Assembly (NCBI GenBank): GCA_905331475.1
Contig: CAJNYU010000338.1
Location: 1-64,000, forward strand
Length of the DNA: 64,000 nucleotides
Direction: 5' to 3'
DNA from: Rotaria socialis
Taxonomy: Eukaryota; Rotifera; Eurotatoria; Philodinida; Philodinidae
Numbering within the stretch: position 1 is the stretch's first letter; every line of letters begins with the position of its first letter. A program made the translations under genes and the position numbers. Below are positions 21,742 through 36,400 of the stretch, piece after piece. The notes below the pieces were generated by a model, which worked only from the letters and a program-made list of their open reading frames with translations, did not search any database and was not told the DNA's origin.

Positions 21742-23880
21742 TGCGAATATCCTGTATTCTATTCGAAGTCTTGTCAATCACGAATGATACGAATTGATCA
21801 CCCAAAGAACTTGTTTATTTATTTATATATTCTTTCAATAAATATGTCTCATATATTAATTGTAACTTGCTGTCTTATCAATGAGCACAGCTCAAATGTC
21901 ATGTGTCATTACAGATTTGCATGTTTATATATTTCTGTCTTGCTGTCTTATGTTCGCCATGTCAACACGCGCATCACTCATTATTATTAGTAATGGTGAC
22001 TTTAACTTGAATATGTTTTCTTTGATTATACGAATGGTGCTCATTTTCTTTCTTCCGTTTTCATAATGCCAGTTGTTCTTCAAGATATTTTTGTGAATTT
22101 AATGTATGGATAAAAACTATTATTCTTATTCGCTTTTAGTAGCGAAATGTGTTTTTTTTTCTTAGTGATGACAATGACTCGCACGCGTTAACAAGACTAA
22201 AAAAAGAAAAATATGAGAATTTCTTTGACGATTACTTTTCCTATACACATTAAATAGACATCGGTTCTGTAGGGTCTTTGTTTTCAATGCATTTTTATTA
22301 TCGAATATTCGATTATCATCATACAAATGATGGGACACATATGAAGAAGAAGAAAAATTTGCTACTTGTATGGGTATAACATTGACGACTGTGATGTCAC
22401 CATGCTTCAGGACATATCAAAAGAAATAAAAGAAGGAACACTTTTTCGGAAAGCATTTTCTAGCTAGATGAGTATTAGCATATATATATATATATATACT
22501 CTTTAGTATGAATATGCATTAGAAAAATCAATTTCATAATGTACTTGTCTGATCTACAGTCATTTGCTTCCTAATGAGTAAATTGGGCGAGTGAAAAGAT
22601 TTATTTTTTCCCGTTATTTACACGGTTTATGTTTACCAAATAGGCCAAACTAACAAATGGAAAAAAATCTTCTTTCAAGTCCTATGCCCTTAAAGTTTAT
22701 TAGAAATTTCATGTATAGGAAACGTTTCTCTTTCGGCAAACTTGTAGTAAGATTTTTTTCAACGCAATGACGTTATTTACGATTCTATTGGACCTTAGGT
22801 TAGACTTATTGATCTAATTGAGTATATTCATTGTACTGTTCAGGCCCTGAAAGCTTCATGATGGCGAACAACAATAGCAATCATCTTGATTGAGAAGAAA
22901 ACAAAAGCATGAAAATCGAATTGAGCCTCACTCAAATTCAGTAATCATTATTAAATATGAATATTATCGATAAAAATACGGCTGAATACATTTGAATCAT
23001 GGGAAATAAATGGTTTAATATATAATAAGTTGTTTTTCAGAAGAAAAAGAAGCATACGGGCAATTTTCCTACTCCTACTCTTAGTGGTACATGCGGTATG
23101 GTTTAATCAACAAAAATTTTGAACTAAATTTCTTACTCATTTTAGATTCCCTAAAGACATTTTTGTGAACTGACTAGCTTATCACTGTCTCTCCTGACAT
23201 TGACTAGCTATTTAAGTTCACAGGCTTCTTTTATTTTATTTTTTAAAGTGTAAAAGTAATTTTCAGGCTTTTGCTTTAGTTGTTCAACTGTAAATCTTAA
23301 TATGACGTGTTAACTGTTACAAGTCCACATGTTAACAATGAAAAACTAAAAAAAAAGGAATCTATTTTTCGCCGTTTATTCTTTGTCGAGCCATTAGATG
23401 TTGTCAGAATATCACTAGAAACAATTTATTTATAATAAAAATAACGTCCGAAGACCAAAAAATGTTACAACCATCGTTGTCTATTTTCTCAGCAGCCAAT
23501 TTTCCATAGAATTCAAGAATTACTTGTCAGTTGGCCTGTTCTCTCTTTTTTTCTCTTTCTCCCCCTTTTCTCTCTCTCTCTCTCTCCATATATATATATA
23601 TAAGGAATCACTTTTTTGAGTGCACGAATGTGCACTGATCTTCAGACTTATTTCCCGCACATTCTCTGCTTGTGTGTTTTTTACTAAGATAAATCTTTAT
23701 TGGCACTGCATGGTGATGATGAGAGCACGAAAAAATGCGGCGTAGTTGTAAGAGACTTTCCAATATTCATGATCTACCATTCTTTGTCAAGAACAATGAA
23801 TGTAACGTATCTTTTGTTGTAATTTTGTCAAAAAGAGAATAATAAAGCTGAAAGAAAAAGCGCTGCTTTTCCTTTCCCAT

Positions 23881-23911
<31 letters not shown>

Positions 23912-24544
23912 CAGATTTTTTCATGCATACAAAAGAATGATACATTAATATTCTATTCTTTTTTATACTATCGTTTTTGGATTAAAAGCTAGTATCAGGT
24001 GTTATTTGTTTATATCTATCATTTATATATTATTAAAAAAAGGCAGAAAAGAGTTCCGTTTTTTTTTATACTCTTGATAATATGTAGCGAACCTTTTATT
24101 GAGGCAACATTTTTTTGTTAACTGAGAGAGCATAATAACCGTAGAAGACCTGTCAGAGAGAGAGAGAGAAATAGTTAACTGAATTACATGTTGTCGTGAC
24201 ATACGATTTATTTCTTTTTATCTTAAATGTATTTTGTAGTTCTAACTTGAAGTTAAAGAAAGACGATTGCGAGCAAAAAGAGAAATTTTCCTCGCTTTTA
24301 TTTCTTCTTCTCATTTCTTTTTCTCCTAAGAAGAGATCTATTACGACATAGCTTGTTAATACTAGGTCAAACGACCATTTGTCTCCATCATTTGTATGCA
24401 AACGAGCCGATGTACTTCGTTAAACTGTAATTTCTATGATTTACACATACCTATTTTAGTTCATTTTATTTTTCTCGAAAATTAAATTACATTTAAAAAC
24501 AACCTATGAATACCAATGACGACTGATGTCTCTCAATTGTTCAG
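21742..24544. other. Noncoding; 5' side of the GPCR gene with microsatellites
   Basis: Simple repeats include (TA)n near 22485, (TC)n then (TA)n at about 23568-23602, (TA)n at 23881-23909 and (GA)n at about 24154-24168. I could not identify the exon carrying the start codon of the GPCR that begins at 24545; it should lie in this stretch. Confidence 0.4.
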
Positions 24545-26988
24545 CCGAACTAAACAGAATCGATCCAACTACAGTTTCGATCAAATATATTGTGGGCGGA
24601 TGGCTAACATTGATCTTCTCGATATTTGGTAAAAAAATGAATTAATTTTAATAAAAACAAAATCTCTTGTTTTTTTCTTTTTTCTTTCTCTAATTTAAGG
24701 TATTATTACCAATATTTTTACGGTGGTTATTTTGCTTCATCCACGTATGCGAAACAGTTCAACACATGTTTATTTAATGGCATTATCTGTATGCAATGTT
24801 TTTCTATTGCTCGGTCTTGTAATTAATTATTCGATTAAGTCCATAGGTAAGCAGATTTTTCTCTCGTGCATATATACCGATAGAATTCATTTAATCACGT
24901 TCCATTTAATTCCTTTACAGTCTAGTTCGTTTAGCTAAGTTTTTCTTTTCTCACTTTCTAAGCCAGTTGCATGTAATTCATTAATACCCACCTGAATGGT
25001 TGTTTTTATCCGTTTTATCAGTCACGTAATACGTAATCATTCCATAGGGCTTGTGGGAAAAAGCATGAATGGCGATAAAAATCGCCAAAGAAAACTTAAC
25101 ATTTATATACCAGAAATATTATTTTTAAAATATCATCTTCTTCTATTAGCTGGTCAACACAATAGTTTCCTAAAATAAAAAAAATATTTGCTGAAAACGT
25201 GTCTGTATCAAGTGCAATGTTCAACACTTGAATAATGAGGAAAAAATCGTATCTATCAGTAATTGATTCCTCATTTTTTTTTCTGCGTTGTAAAAATAAA
25301 TCTATCTGACTTGTTCTATCTGCATCATTTCTTTTTTATACTACTTATGAAACCTTGGGGGAGAAAATGTTGTTGTCGGCATTTTACTTGTAATCTGGTT
25401 GTGAACTTAGTTTTTTATTACAATACTTCTCATGAGAAGTTTTAATAGCAGGGCGTTCTCGAGTTCGCTAATGATTAATTAGAATAGTGCGCAAAGTGTT
25501 CGACATAAACGCTCTTTTGTTTTGTTTTTTACGACCATGAAAACGATATGCTTTTAAATAATTTATGATCACAATTAAAGAATCAAATTACCATTTGATT
25601 TGTATGCAACTAGAAAATGTCACTGTTTTTGTTGTTGTTGTTGTTGTTGCGTACTTGATTATGATTGTGCCAACAAAAAATGCATCATAAATCGAAGATA
25701 AGAAAAAAAATTATGACTTTTTTTAGCTTCATACCCGGAATTGTTAGCTTATCTATATCAGCCAGATACAAGAAATCGAAATGCTTTATTAGCCAATAGT
25801 TACGAACAATTCTATGCACGTGCTGCACCCTTTACAACACCATTACTTTCTATGCTACTACTATGTAGTACTTATTTAACAGTACTGCTTAGTGGAGATC
25901 GATATTTTCTCATATGTTGGCCATTATTAGCTGAAAAAATACGTAGTCGTAAAACATCATTGCGTTTAGTTTTACTTTTGATTATCATTGTTAATATTTA
26001 TATATTACCACATTGGTTTGAATACCGTACAGAAACACGAGCAATAAAATTCTATTTATCATCAACAAATTCTACGGTAAATTATAGTTCATCTTATAAA
26101 CTAGTTGAATTAGCATATGCAAGTCTTGGGTCAAATACAATTTATTTATCAATCTATCGCTTTTATTTAAATGTTCCAATAACATTTGTTATTCCATTTA
26201 CTCTGTTAACTTTATGCAATGGCAGTATGATTCATCAATTGTTATTAATTAAAAGGAAAAAAAAGCGTTTAGGCCAACGTATGAAAGCAGATATTCGTAT
26301 AACAATAATGTTAATTGTTATTGTTTTAACATTTATGTTATGCCGTTCAATAAATTTATTTGTTAATTTACTTGTTCAACTCTCGCCATGCTTGAATAAA
26401 AATTCTTTACAACGTTTTAACACATTTGCGAATTTATTAATTGCATTTAATGGTTTCATTAATTTCTTTTTATTTGCTGCATTCGGTCAACGTTTTCGGG
26501 AAATGATTCTCTATATGGTTTGTCGACGTGGACAATATTCGTTTAGAACCAATTATGAAGGTGCAAGCGTACAACGTTGTGGTCCGACAGCTGCAATGCC
26601 GTCAACGGATCATCTTCGACAGAGATCAAATCATTTACCAACCACTGAAATTGATCCTTGGGGAGCTATAGCACGTCGACGTTCATCCGCAACTATGACT
26701 ACTTCATATAATTCATTGAATAATCAAGCAAAACTACGAACACCGACAACAATGAGAGGTCCGCATTTACACATTCCAATATGTTTAAAGGAAACACAAA
26801 ATTCATCGATGAAAATAACATCATCACCTTTTATGAACTCATCTAATCAACAATTGTTAGCAGATACTCGTTCACTGACCGAATTGAATAATAATCACGA
26901 AGGTAATTCTAGTCTAATTTGTATTGAAGTAGAAAAACTAGATGATCAAACGCAAACAACAAGTGCCCTTCATGTTACATGTGTTTAA
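24545..26988 (+). CDS. Rhodopsin-family GPCR, FMRFamide-receptor-like (5' end not found)
   Basis: Three exons are supported: 24545-24628, 24700-24846 and 25727-26988; they splice in phase (G|GT, G|CT) to at least 496 aa. TM1 (VGGWLTLIFSIFGIITNIFT) spans the first junction. TM2 follows HPRMRNSSTHVYLMALSVCN. The TM3 end has GDRYFLICWPL, the DRY motif. TM6 is VIVLTFMLCRSINLFVN and TM7 is AFNGFINFFLFAAFGQRFRE, an NxxxN variant of NPxxY as in many invertebrate FMRFamide/peptide receptors. The tail of about 150 residues is Ser/Thr-rich. Exon 24545 begins mid-codon after TTGTTCAG, so an upstream exon with the start is missing from this call. The second intron is 880 bp, over ten times the usual size here. 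A peptide ligand is inferred from family resemblance. Confidence 0.85.
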
Positions 26989-27971
26989 TCAGTTTTTTTT
27001 TGTCTTTTACACTGTCGTCTCATTTTTTTATCAACATTATTTTTGTTACAAAAAATATATCAACGACAGTATTTTACATGGAAATTCTTGCATGCAGTCA
27101 AAGAAAATATCAATTGAGAATGTCAATAGATAATCATTTGATGTAATAGAAGAAACCATCTACCGTTGTTTTACGCAAGAATAATTCGAATGATTATTTT
27201 CCCTCTTAATGTCAACAACATTCACGGCTCAAGACTTAAGATGCTTTTAGTATTCTGAATGGGATTTCCTTAAAAAAGATTTAATCACAAGCGGATTTAA
27301 ATAAGGTAGAACGACATAAAAATGTCGGATTTTATGACTTGTCGTGCGCGCAATTACTTGAAGTATTTAATCTTGATGAATAAAATCTAAATTTAAAACT
27401 TCAATAGCGCGACTCTCAGTTTGCTTCGTATTTGATATTAGAGTCAACGCTATGTACGCGGTGCACAGAAAAGTATCAGCTTTGCATTACTTTTTTTTAT
27501 AAAAAAAAGATATTACTCTTGACAATTGACCATGATGATTGAAGAATTCATAAATGAGAAAATGAGATGCTTCTATATTCAATCCGGCAAGCATGTGTAA
27601 AGATTCTTTATAATGAATTCGAGGTATTCTTGTATAGAATTGTGGTTCACAATTGTGAAGAACTAAAATTTACGGTGGTCTTATTTCACAAATAATCTGT
27701 AATATTAGTAGCTACTCGTTTTTTTACCTGCGCAATCTTTTCTAAGACATCCAATGCAATTTCTTTCATTCTCAAGTAAAGAAAAGTCATAGTTTTTGTA
27801 GATTTATTGCATGAATCTGATCCTACATTTTACATCATTCAATCGTTAAACAACAAAAATCATACAATTTAATGCAAGACACTGTTTAACTAATGAAAGA
27901 CGTGTCGTTTTTTCGTTTTTCATTTAGAATGAAACTGAAAACATCCATAAAGTCAACACTAACTATTTTGA
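26989..27971. other. Convergent intergenic region
   Basis: It separates the 3' ends of the GPCR (plus) and TRMT10C (minus). AT-rich with no coding sequence recognised. It should hold both 3' untranslated regions. Confidence 0.4.
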
Positions 27972-30900
27972 CTAGGGTCCCCGGACGTATTTTTCACGAT
28001 CATATGGCTTTGATTCCTTTTTTTCTGCATATCGTTCAGCAACTTTTCGATCACTAAATTAATATAAAACATAAGAATGAATAATCTCTAGAGAAATCAA
28101 TTTAAAGTCTTACGGAATATATTTAAATGCTTCTACCCAAGATCCAGTATGTTTTAAAGTCATTAAAATATTGTACACTTGATCTATTGTTAATGACTTG
28201 CCACTACCACTGCCAAATCTAAGACAAAAAAAAACAATGCTAAATAGAATATCTTCTCATTTAAATTTAATTGAAAAATTACTTGACATATCGATCAATA
28301 GGAAAGTGCTGATGTTTTACATTATCACGTTTTGCCTTACCGAATGTCAACGGTTTTTTACCAGCTATTAATAAAAAAAAAGTCAGTGATGTGAATTATT
28401 GTTGAATAATTCTAACTATTTAACATTCAATAATCACGAATCAACTAATCTAAAGTACTAACTGTCAACTCGATTTTGTATGACTTGACCGGAAGATATT
28501 CTTCTAATCATACAAGGCACTGCTTTCTAGGGAGCGAAGCCAATTATTGGGATAGGTCGTGAATTCTGACCTCATTATGAATTCAGTCGATTTACATCTT
28601 TGTTGATGCCAAAAATAGATTATAGAGTTTTAGTCATCAGCAATTTAACACTTAACTGCCTAGCAAGCAATGATATGTGACAGCGCGAGAAAATATGCAA
28701 TACTGAAGTTGACAAGTATATATAATAGAGGTAATTTTTGTTATTTATATTCTAGAAGCGATCTCTAGATTTTAATTGGCAATTATGATGAGCTAGATAA
28801 TATCGTTTTCCTGTTCTCGGAAGTATTTCGACTGCTTGTATTAAAATCAAGCTAGAGACAATTCCTATTGAATTTACTTTCCGGAATGTCTCATTGAATT
28901 TAGCCGATCGACAATGCCTACGGAGATAATAATTTACAGTTGAAGACTGTCATCAATAGTGTTGGCCTCGATCAAAAAATCCATTATTTCCTCTTAGCCT
29001 TTATTTGCATATATTTGTGTGGTTTTTACGTCGCAAAACAGAATGTATTTTATTATTCTACGTTATTCGAAAGCATTTTGTCCACAGTGAAATTTTTATT
29101 CTTTCGGACCAAAGTTTTCACTAAAGATAAGTACATAATAAAATATTGCTTTGATACTGTTCTCACAATATCCTCGAGACCAAACTTATTAATCAAGGAA
29201 ACGGCCTTGAGCTGTAGATATGACTATCAATAAAAGATCCTTGACAAATCAAAACCAGTGATAGATTAAGATAAAACGATTCCGCTTTAAATTTTCACAG
29301 CACAGGAGAACGCATCCGTTTATCTTCAGACCCTGTCGAATCGTTAACAGTTATTTTCCGAACTGTTGGAACAAAGAAGTCTGACAAATTTACATAAGCA
29401 AAACGTTAGTCTGTTATATTCTCGTTAAAAATAGAAAATAGAAAAATGTTTATATCAAATTACACCTGATGAATACTTGCTGCTTGTATTGTCGCCTAAA
29501 CAAGTAAAGTATAAATATGATTTCGTTGAAGCTCTGCTTCAAACTATTATGCTAGGTCCGAGTAATTAATAAGTATAGCTAGGCTTTGAATGGAACACAG
29601 AAAAAATGAATCGCTACTAAACTCAATTGTACAGTCTTCCTTGAGGAAAAAACGGAAAATGCCTACTACGATCAGCGATTCCACCAATAATATAAATAGC
29701 TTCATGGTCGAATGATGTCATTTCAAAATTCGAATCCGGTGATAGATAAATAAGTTTATCATGTGGAAATAAATCTAAATAACTTGATTCTGTAACTTCG
29801 AAACACATATTTTCTAACGATGCACGACGACTGAATTCTGTTTGCAATCGTCCATGGGGCGTTAGATTAGTTAAATAAACAAATGACGGCGAATGGTAAC
29901 GAGTTATATCAGCAAATATATATTGAATTTGATCAACTAAATTTGATAAATAATACTCGTGCGCATGATCTTGCTCAAAACCACAATCAATAACAAGCAT
30001 TTCACCGAGTCGCGCTGGTGCAAACATTAATTGTTCGCGGATATATTTTTCAGTGTGCCGTCCTGTATGACGAAACATTGATGAATAACCGGGATAATTT
30101 GTTGGCGGTCTTCCTTCCGAAAGCAATGCTGCACGACGTTTGGCAGATTCAGCACGGCGAATATCATTCAAAGCAACTGTTGCCGCACGATGTTTACGAT
30201 TAAGTTCACGGAGGAAAAGATATCTATTCACAAAAGAGAAACGTAAATTATTTTAAAATCATTTTTAGCTTCACAATAATAAAAACGATTTGAATTTTCA
30301 AGACGTGCTTTAGCTCATATGTTGTTTTTATGTAGAAAGAAAAGTATGCCTTGAGAGATTTGAATTAGAAAAGTTAAATTACTTTTTGCATACTCAACGA
30401 CTGCTACATTTCAAGTCTTCTTTGAATCGATCATCGTTGAATAAGACCAGGAAATGATATAAAACGTATATTATCTATTGAGTTCCGTTCAATAGGCAAA
30501 GGGTATTGTGTTTGAATATTTTTAACGTATCCGGAAAAACAATCATTATTATTTTTTTCGTCGATATTACTCCTAGAACGGTTGTTTTTATGCTAGAAAA
30601 TTACTTCATCAATCCTACATTTATATACTAATGAATTCTATTTCGTTAAACAAATAAATTCGATTGTATCTTATCTTATTTAAAACAGCCATCCAACCGT
30701 TTCATATATATAAGCTAGCTTGCTACACTTTATATGTGAATGAGTCGAGTCCATAGTGACCTGTCTCGCTTACACTTAGCCTTTTTTTACATTGTACCGA
30801 GTCGAGTTAACAGCAAGTTGCAAACAATCTGAAGTCGACTATATATAAGAGAAGCAGAGAGTATAATCTACAGTCAAATGTCGTTCAATTTCATATTCTT

Positions 30901-31666
30901 GACTAAGGATAATTCTCAATGGCATTGAATTAATGCCGTTGTTTTTGGTCAATACGATATGATTTCGAATCTAAAATTTAGTCTTTAACCACGTATGTAA
31001 TTTACACCGATAACAAACATGTGTTTCTTGAGAGTACTCAATTTTTGTGTTCTCACAAGGTAAACTACAGTTTCAAGTCCGAATACTTGTAATCTTATCT
31101 TAGTCTTTGTTAGATTCTACTCACAAAACATAAAATGAAATTAAACGACACTCGAAATGCTGCATTGATCGATTCAAAAAGTTCCGAGAAAAACAATTGT
31201 CCATCATGATAAAAGTCTCACCCGTATAACTTTTTTCGAGATTCAGTTGAAGGTAATTTTAATAGTTCAATCCATCGTTCGTCGGGTATAATTTCTGGTA
31301 CACGATCACCACTTTCTCTCAATGTTTGAATTTCTAGAAAAAAAATTAAAAATACAAAATCTCATTGAACATTTCTATATTCTAACCTATTTCAATAACA
31401 CTTCGTCTTTGTTCTTCACTAAGATCTGAAAAATTTTTTCGATCTCTTAAATAACTCCATAGCCATTCATTCTGATTAGAAGTATCCGTTGCTGATTTTT
31501 GATCATTGGAAGTCGAATTAAGATTGTTTTCATGAATTTTTATTGATGGTGACCGTGAAGCATCTGATGCGAAACACCGGGAACATGATAATTGAAAGGA
31601 ATGTTGATATTTTTGTAATCCAGATAGGAAAATACGCGATACAAACATAATTGCATAGAATTTCAT
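27972..31666 (-). CDS. TRMT10C: tRNA m1R9 methyltransferase, mitochondrial RNase P subunit 1
   Basis: Six exons: 31666-31387, 31333-31231, 30223-29667, 28364-28283, 28218-28114, 28053-27972; they close in frame to 402 aa, against 403 in human TRMT10C. The product methylates N1 of purine 9 in mitochondrial tRNAs and, with SDR5C1, supports protein-only RNase P 5' processing. The N-terminus (MKFYAIMFVSRIFLSGLQKY) looks like a mitochondrial presequence; Met7 is an alternative start. ERWIELLKLPSTESRKKYLFLREL and the SPOUT core (LIYLSPDSN..AIYIIGGIADR..GKKPLTFGKAK..PIDRYVKF..LTIDQVYNILMTLKHTGSWVEAFKYIP) match the family. Assignment to TRMT10C rather than A/B rests on the presequence and length. Introns 2 (1007 bp) and 3 (1302 bp) are unusually long, and the donors of introns 1 and 2 are weak (GTTAGA, GTTATA). 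Confidence 0.92.
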
Positions 31667-33454
31667 GAAAAAATTCTCAATTCCATAGATTACTACGATC
31701 TACTGATTGTATCGAATCCAATTTTATGTTGATAGAGGTCGCGTGCTGACGAACATCGACTGTACAATAAAATAGAAATCTGAATCATAGCAACGCAAGT
31801 TTGAATTAAATTCAATCAATCGTAAAATAGAAAATTTTCTCAATATGTTATTTAAATGTAAAAAAAGAAAATAGCAAGGCCTGCTTTTTTTCATAGGAAA
31901 GAAAACTAACAAAATTAACCTTTATTCACAGCGAATAAAACAGGATTAAGTGATAACACGATCGCCCCCGGGCGTTCTTAACACTATTTGACAATTCATA
32001 ATGATAGCGGAAGTGTGCAAATTTCACTAATTTTCATCTGGTCTACAATTGTAAATAAGTAAATCGATTTTTATCTTTATGTAACTCATTATCGGTTATG
32101 ACAAAACTTAATGTTCACATCAACAAATTGAATCAATCCTCCGCTCCGTCTTTTTTTTTTTTTCTTCAAGAAATGTCCCATTAAACAAAACACGAACAAT
32201 TGAAATAATATTTTCTTTTTCTATCGGTTCATGATAACATTGTTAGAAGCACGATTATTTTTCATTTATCAATAGCAGATGTCTAGAAACAGAGATAAAT
32301 AACACGGTTCATTTACGATTAAAACCAATCAGATAAACATATCTATGTAAAACATTGATGGCGCCTTCTTTTGTCATATAAATATATATATATATATATG
32401 TATAAACAAGTCCTTACAATTTTTAATATTGAACAATTCTACATGCGCAATAGTATGTGATGCAATTGACGGTTTACATCAGCAAGCAGGCTGTGATATG
32501 ACTTCGATTTTATCTCAACATTTCACAGACTGTTTACTGATAGGAACCGCCATACACATATTTCCATTTGGTCGTAAAATGCAAAAATGAAGACATAAGA
32601 AAAAATTAATGTACTGAAATAGAAAAACGATAATATATATATATATATATATACATATACATAGAAAAAGAAAAAGAAAAAGAGAAATGACTTTTTAACA
32701 ATGAATCATAATAGGTTTTGCCTTGATTGGCATGATAAATGTTCGTTTCATGTCAACAAAGCAAGACTGTGATATGAATTTCAGTTTTCACATAGCACAA
32801 TCTCTTTGCTGACACAAATTAAAATGAATACGAAAGATTGATAGAGAGAGAGAGAGAGAGAGACGCTGAGAAATGAATTTTCAACTGTTAGAATCATAAA
32901 TGTACGGATAGAGCAAGTGTGAACATTTATAGAATTCAAAAGGACTTTTTCTCTAATCAGCGTCATTTTTCATACGCTAATGATTAATGTTGTATGACAA
33001 ACATGCTCGGCTAGGTGTATTGTTGTTTCTATGTCTGTATTATGCTTTTTTTTGGTTAATATCGAAACAAAAGAAACAATTTTGGATACTCAGCTCTTTT
33101 CTCATAGTAAATCGTGCACCACAAAATTTGATTATATATATTCACGTTCAATATCTTTTATTTATTTCTAATATTTTAATTCCAAACTTCTCCAAGTAGC
33201 CAAATAATATATAATCGAATAATGCTAACATAGATCTCTAGTATTTGAACAATAATCAACAAAAGTGAATTATTAGTTGTAATAGAAAACCTTTTTACTT
33301 TGATTAATTGAGTTTTTTTTTTTGTTTAATCAAACCGCACTTGAAAAAAGACAATAAATAGACTTACTCTTTGATAACAAAAAAAAATATCATCGTCAAG
33401 ATACAGATTTGCCATTCTTATTCGTGTTCGTTGCCACTACTGCAACTATTCTTA

Positions 33455-33486
<32 letters not shown>

Positions 33487-36400
33487 CGAGATAGAGGCAA
33501 ACTGAATGATGTGATGATGCGCTCGCAGCGTCGATTGCAATGCAGTGCTGTCTTTCTTTCTCGCTCTCTCTGTTTCTCTCGCTCTGTCTCTCTCTCTTTC
33601 GCTCGCTCGCTCCCTCTCCCAATCGCCGATCTTTTGTTCTCACTCGATACAAAAATAGATAGATGCAGAGCATGTCTCTATGCCAGTTTTTCTCTTATTT
33701 TTTTTCTTTCTTCTCTTTTTCATGTTATTATTGACCTATTCGCAGTCGGCACACGACGAAGAAAAAATGGGGTGGACTAGGAAAGGAAGAGAACGCTTAC
33801 CAGTTTAGTATTAATAATATACGGAGTCGTGTGTTTGGTCGAATTTGTTTTTATACATGTTTGAGAAAAGAAATAGATAAATGGATAGAAAGAAAGAAGA
33901 GTGCAGCAATAGTATGTCTGCGTGTTTGTACACGCACATACTTCTTGTTTTCACATATTCGTCTTCTTTTTTCTTCTTCTTCTTCTTCTTCTTCTCTTCT
34001 TCTTCCATCACTTGATGCCTATAACATTTGTGCCCGAAACAAGACGCCAGTTTCGACGACCGACCATAGATCCAAATAGAAAAGAAAGGAAAAAAAGAGA
34101 AAAAAATAATCGAATTTTCTTTTTCTCCCTTGATACCATCGGTCGTACCACCACATTATAACAAGAAAAGGCGGCGTTAATATTAGATATTAAAAGAAAG
34201 GAAAAGAGAAAAAGAGCAACAGGCAACAGCAGTAAGAACAGCAGCAGTATAACTACTCAGTATTTTGACAAGGGAATTGGGCTGAAGGTTGGTTGTAGTA
34301 TGCCAAGAGCGCGTTGGTAGAATGAAGCTATTAAGGAAAAACACGCTATATATATATATATATATATAGGAATGTTGCTGTATGCATGCGTTGGTGTTTG
34401 ATGCATGTTCTGTTACTATCATCCACTTTTCTGAAATATGATGATGACGTCAGAAAGCTCGTATTCTGTAGACGAGAAACTAACTAACTGGCTTATTCAT
34501 CTACTACCAACCATCATCGACACTCACGACATTTTCGAAAAGTCCGTCGGAAAGGAAAAGAAGGAGAGAAGAAAAGAGTTTTACCAATGTAAGAAACAAC
34601 GACGATGCTGCTGCTGCTGCTATTGATAACGTAGGAAAAAAATTGGTGGTATCGTGCCATGGCGTGCCTACGCCTACGCACGCTCACTCTCTCAATGTTT
34701 CATTGCGTTGAGTGAGCCAAACAGTCAACATGATTGTGTCTATCAGCACTATAAACATGAAACAATGCGTGATGATGAACGAATCGAATTGTAAATTTTC
34801 TACATATGTTCTCATTTTTTTATATTCTGTAATGAAATTCCATAAAAGATATTTCTATTAATAAGAAAAAAATTCCGCAAATATTTGTATAGAACTATTC
34901 GACTAGGATTCTCTATTCGAAGCGTATGATACAAAAGTCAATTAGTTTGGCTTGATCATAAATTTTCTTGATTAATCATTCTACTATCTAGAAAAGGATA
35001 GATTTCTGATGCGTGCTAAATAATTAAAAAGACTAATCTTGCTCTCTCCAGCTTGATGTCGGATGTCGAAAGGCAAAAAAAAGAGAGAGCGAACGAGTCT
35101 GTTCTAAATCAACTGCACACACGAGAAAAATAGAAAATCAAATTATACAAAGTTTGTCACGCATCATCTGCCGAGCATTCATTTCCGGCTTTCTATTCAC
35201 TTGAATAGATATCGGCACACCTAAGTTAATTCAAAGAAGAGGAGAATTATGAATTTTTGTAAGTTTGCATTTATATTGAAAATCTTTTTTCTTCTTCTTC
35301 TTCTTCTTCTTACGTTTCCATGAGCAATCCGGATAGTCAAAAAGAGAAACTGATTTCCGATATATTATACCTACGCTTGATTAAACTTGAATATTTTACA
35401 AAAACAAGAGAATCTTTTTTTGACATCGAATTTATTCATCGATCACGAACTGTGCCTAGATAAATAAGCATATGCGTGTCAGATAGAATGTTAAAGTAAG
35501 TTGATCTCTGTGTAAAGTTCAGTCTCTGTTTACAGTTCACTGCTAGTTGACAACGACTACGATTGCAATGAAGGCAACAAAAAGAAGAAGAAATCTATAA
35601 CGGAAATACGACACAATCATAGTGTGACAATTGATTCTTTTCTTTTATTCTCTAATCCGATGATCAATAATACACAATGACAGATGAAGGTGAGAAGAAC
35701 ACGCCCGTTTTATTTTTGCTTCTAATGCTCACCACTGCTATCAAGTCGAAGCATTTAAAAACACGCATCGGTTAATAACCTAAAACCAAAAACAATCAAG
35801 CGGTTGATAAATGATCTCTATACGTCAAACGCATTGTTTTAATCTTACAAGAAAAATAGAAACAAAGATTATAAGTGTGCATCGAAATGTTCTATATAGC
35901 ACTTTTTGTCAAGTGATGTACTTTGTTAGAAAAATAAAGATATGTTGCCTCTGACTTCAAATACATTATTTTTTGTATCCTTTGATGAAAAGAAAAATAT
36001 GGTGCGAGTGAAGAGATGATTGTAACACTTACAAACAAGCTCATACTTCGCACAACTACTCTTACGATTTTGATGTACTTTTATGAAGAATTTTTTTTTG
36101 TTCTATCTGTTATTATGGAGAAATTTAATCACAGAAATCCGGACATTTGTTTTTAGCGATATTACAAATGCATAGCTATCTTTTTACTTTGACACATCTA
36201 TTAAGATGTTCACATGAGAAGATTGCAATTATCGTCTGGCTCGAGTGGGACCACACAGACTTGATTAAATTTGACATCGCGAGGGCATCGCCACTATTCA
36301 TCAGGCAAAAAAATTGTTTTTTTCTTCTAGTTGAGCTTCGAGTGTGAATAGATCATTTCGTTAACCTACTGTTACTTGCCAATTCTTTTGTAAAACTATC

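Noticed and set aside
28940-29233. 97-codon plus-strand frame
   Set aside because: It lies inside TRMT10C intron 3 on the opposite strand and has no recognisable protein feature.
33409-34626. Several overlapping open frames on both strands
   Set aside because: They are translations of microsatellites (poly-Ala, poly-Gln, Lys/Arg runs).
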